Below are positions 41,227 to 43,067 of a stretch of 43,067 nt of DNA, piece after piece. The stretch lies in contig CASDXQ010000020.1 of assembly GCA_949285145.1 (NCBI GenBank), forward strand, positions 1 to 43,067, written 5' to 3'. Position 1 is the stretch's first letter. The number at the start of each line of letters is the position of its first letter. This DNA comes from an uncultured Spirochaetales bacterium (GTDB lineage: Bacteria > Spirochaetota > Spirochaetia > Sphaerochaetales > Sphaerochaetaceae). The position numbers were made by a program, and so were the translations under genes. A model generated the notes under the pieces. It was not told where the DNA came from, searched no databases, and saw nothing but the letters and a program-made list of their open reading frames with translations.

Positions 41227-41298
41227 GTCTCCGTCGTATAGTGGTTAGTACATCGGGTTTTCATCCCGGTAACAGGGGTTCAATTCCCCTCGGAGATG
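41227..41298 (+). tRNA. tRNA-Glu (anticodon TTC), copy 2
   Basis: Identical in all 72 bases to the copy at 41149-41220 and separated from it by only six bases. A tandem duplication of a 78-base unit. Confidence 0.92.
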
Positions 41299-41307
41299 AC
41301 ACTGCAG

Positions 41308-41334
41308 AGCTTCCGTTTTCCGGAAGCTTTTTTT
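41308..41334 (+). terminator. Terminator of the tRNA operon
   Basis: AGCTTCCG-TTTTC-CGGAAGCT, a perfect 8-bp stem, then six Ts and TATTTTT-like tail. Confidence 0.85.
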
Positions 41335-41353
41335 ATTTTTGCCAGCTTTTCCA

Positions 41354-42730
41354 TCAGGACTTTACCATTTCTCCGGTAAAGACAGCTGGATTGAGTTTTT
41401 TTCTTATGCCATGCATCTGGACAGCATAGCAGACCGGAAGTATGATGGCAGCACATACCCATGCAACGGGACTTGCATAGCAGATGCCGAGATAGCCGAA
41501 TACTGAAGGCAGTGTGAATGCCGCGATTGTTCTTGCACCAAGTTCCGTTACAGAACTGATCATGGGTATTGATCCAGATCCCAGTCCCTGACATCCTGTC
41601 CTGAAGAGGAAGATCATTCCAAGCGGTATGAAGAACACTATTACCGTATTGACATATACTATTGCATTGTCAATCACATCCTGACCTGATGTCCTGCTGT
41701 CAAGGAAAAGGTAGGCAAGCGGTTCTGTAATGAAAAAGGACAGGAAATAGGAAATGATTGACCATATCACAATCAGGGTAAAGCAGATTGCAAAACCTTT
41801 TTTTATCCTGTCATATTGACCTGCACCAAGATTTTGCCCGGCATAAGTGCTTATTGCCATGCCCAGTGCGGTGAACATCTGGCTCATTATTGTTTCGATT
41901 TTCGTGCCGATCGAATAGGCAGCTATGATATTGCTTCCGAAATCATTTATCGCAATCTGAACGATTATCACACCAAGGGCGCAGACTGAGAACTGCACTG
42001 CACCCGGTATTCCGATTTTCAGAAGCATTCTGATTATATGCATGTCAAGTTTGAAATCATTTTTCCTGAACTTGAAGATCGGAAACTTTTTAACAATATA
42101 TATATATGAAATAACAGCAGAGATCGCCTGAGAGAGAATTGTCGCAATTGCAACACCCGCACATGCAAGAGGAATGACAAGAACAAGGAAAAGATCCAGA
42201 ACCACATTCAGTACAGAAGAGATTACAAGAAAAAGGAGAGGGCTTCTGCTGTCTCCCACCGCCCTCAGTATTGACGAGAACAAGTTGTAGAAAATGGAAG
42301 CCATCAGTCCTATGTATATTATTGAGATATAGTCGTTTGCCATGCCGATTATGTTTTCCGGTGTTCTTACCAGACGGAGCAACGGCATGGAAAAAACAAA
42401 AAACAATACGGATATTATCATTCCCACTGCTGTTGACGCGACAATGCTCATGGCATAACACTTTCTCATTCTGTCATGGTCGTTTGCCCCGTAGCACTGG
42501 CTGACGAGAACGGCAAACCCGCAACCAAGTCCCTGGGCGAAGCCGACCACCATGAAGCTGAAACCTCCTATCGCGCCGAGTGCGGCAAGAGCGTCAACAC
42601 CGACAAAACGTCCGACAATCACTGTATCGACCATTGAGTAAACCTGCTGGAACAGATTCCCGAGAAACAGTGGAAGAGAGAAACTCACAAGCAGCTTCAG
42701 GGCAGAACCCTGTGTCATATTCTTATCCAT
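41354..42730 (-). CDS. MATE family efflux transporter
   Basis: 458 residues, twelve membrane helices in two related halves; cation-coupled drug/metabolite exporter family. The N-terminus ALKLLVSFSLPLFLGNLFQQVYSMVDTVIVGRFVGVDALAALGAIG is typical, as are FAQGLGCGFAVLVSQCYGAND and the second-half LKIGIPGAVQFSVCALGVIIVQ and AYSIGTKIETIMSQMFTALGMAISTYAGQNLGAG. It belongs to the DinF/NorM-like broad group; the substrate is unknown. No ribosome binding site; a TTGACA-N17-TAAAAA promoter ends 11 bases before ATG. Confidence 0.93.
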   Translation of the reverse strand: MDKNMTQGSALKLLVSFSLPLFLGNLFQQVYSMVDTVIVGRFVGVDALAALGAIGGFSFMVVGFAQGLGCGFAVLVSQCYGANDHDRMRKCYAMSIVASTAVGMIISVLFFVFSMPLLRLVRTPENIIGMANDYISIIYIGLMASIFYNLFSSILRAVGDSRSPLLFLVISSVLNVVLDLFLVLVIPLACAGVAIATILSQAISAVISYIYIVKKFPIFKFRKNDFKLDMHIIRMLLKIGIPGAVQFSVCALGVIIVQIAINDFGSNIIAAYSIGTKIETIMSQMFTALGMAISTYAGQNLGAGQYDRIKKGFAICFTLIVIWSIISYFLSFFITEPLAYLFLDSRTSGQDVIDNAIVYVNTVIVFFIPLGMIFLFRTGCQGLGSGSIPMISSVTELGARTIAAFTLPSVFGYLGICYASPVAWVCAAIILPVCYAVQMHGIRKKLNPAVFTGEMVKS

Positions 42731-42741
42731 AACGTGATGCG

Positions 42742-42770
42742 TTTTTAATCCAAAGCAAAGCTCTTGTCAA
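42742..42770 (-). promoter_or_regulatory. Promoter of the MATE gene
   Basis: Minus strand consensus TTGACA (42765-42770), 17-base spacer, TAAAAA (42742-42747), 11 bases before ATG 42730. The predicted leader is about 5 bases. Confidence 0.5.
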
Positions 42771-43067
42771 TTACAAAAACCGTGAATGAAAATTTTTTTA
42801 CAAATTTTTCTGAATCCTACTTTACATTCATGTGAAGAAGGTGTATTGTCTCGTTCTGTTGGCTCTGGACAGCCTGCCTGTAACCTACAGACATTCTGCA
42901 GAACTTCAAAAAAGAGAAGCGGAAGTAGCTTGACAGGAAGCAGAGGAATCTGCTAAGTTGACAAGGCACTCGCAAGAGAGCGGTAGATTTTTGAAAGACT
43001 GATGAGCGAAGGAAAAGAGAGAAAGTAAAAGAAGCTTGAGGCTTCTGTCAATACTGAAATACGAACT
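42771..43067. other. No convincing gene; possible short ORF or gene remnant
   Basis: The last 297 bases hold no recognisable protein or RNA. On the plus strand a GTG at 42832 opens a 33-codon frame to TGA at 42931. Its start (MKKVYCLVLLAL) looks like a signal peptide, with TACTTT eight bases before the GTG. The same frame then continues to the window edge broken only by TGA codons. A small hairpin, AGAAGC-TTGAG-GCTTCT, lies near 43030-43047. A decayed exported-protein gene is possible; so is chance. Confidence 0.3.

Noticed and set aside
41016-41429. A 137-residue plus-strand frame with a perfectly repeated 24-residue peptide
   Set aside because: The frame is read through the three tRNA genes. 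The repeated peptide is just the translation of the two identical tRNA-Glu copies.
1-43067. CRISPR arrays, insertion sequences, prophage or restriction-modification genes
   Set aside because: No regularly spaced repeats, transposase, integrase, phage structural gene or restriction enzyme was seen on reading the window. The only tandem repeat is the tRNA-Glu pair.
42934-43067. TGA recoded as an amino acid in the frame at 42832
   Set aside because: Many clear genes in this window end in TGA exactly where their families end (for example icd, DUF362 and XPB), so TGA is a normal stop here.

Overview
The window looks like a piece of a spirochaete chromosome of moderate GC with AT-rich intergenic gaps. 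This is an inference from gene content: a bacterial XPB-type helicase with a partner protein, a fused AroD-AroE, an EF-G that resembles the spirochaetal EF-G2 (ribosome-recycling) type beside a second divergent EF-G, an isolated PTS EIIC, and a lone divergent-PAP2 protein. No phage, IS element, CRISPR array or rRNA is visible. The region is gene-dense, mostly housekeeping, with many genes overlapping by 1-35 bases.

Layout. 1-425: AT-rich gap. 426-7401: PTS EIIC (+), then on the minus strand a run of RNA m5C methyltransferase, DUF362-ferredoxin, GT8 glycosyltransferase and UvrD/Rep helicase, with hemolysin-III and divergent-PAP2 membrane proteins upstream. 7478-13534: a citrate-to-2-oxoglutarate module in two convergent operons, acn-icd-small protein (+) facing a 3-hydroxyisobutyrate-dehydrogenase-like gene, gltA and a CoA-binding protein (-), sharing one terminator at 10916-10954. 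13622-17175: GNAT, an ArsR/SmtB-type regulator, Maf and ABC-F. 17299-23699: aroDE (+) converging on the minus-strand operon aroK-aroC-XPB helicase-helicase-associated protein. 23745-28438: a membrane protein, a dGTPase-like HD protein, nrdR, an ACT-domain protein overlapping a P-loop NTPase, a methylguanine methyltransferase and an inositol-monophosphatase-family enzyme. 28475-32425: mfd-trmB. 32479-37164: two EF-G-family genes flanking an XRE regulator. 37268-42730: a CLC transporter with fluoride-exporter-like motifs, an exported repeat protein, an aldehyde dehydrogenase, three tRNA genes (Lys-TTT and two identical Glu-TTC) and a MATE exporter. 42731-43067: no convincing gene.

Working together. 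Citrate synthase, aconitase and isocitrate dehydrogenase would make 2-oxoglutarate for glutamate; the isocitrate dehydrogenase carries NAD-type rather than NADP-type cofactor residues. AroDE, AroK and AroC are four of the seven shikimate-pathway activities. Mfd, the XPB helicase, the UvrD/Rep helicase and the alkyltransferase are repair functions, while the dGTPase and NrdR concern dNTP supply.

The most interesting cross-window pattern is in how genes start. Many genes at the head of a transcription unit have no Shine-Dalgarno sequence and instead a -10-like hexamer 6-8 bases before the start codon, as expected for leaderless mRNAs. Genes inside operons have strong Shine-Dalgarno sequences. 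Other points worth checking are a 15-bp perfect inverted repeat with a third copy of its core between nrdR and the ACT-domain gene, overlapping divergent promoters at mfd, a Zn-sensor-like site in the ArsR protein, and the XPB pair inside the aro operon. All promoter calls were made by eye.
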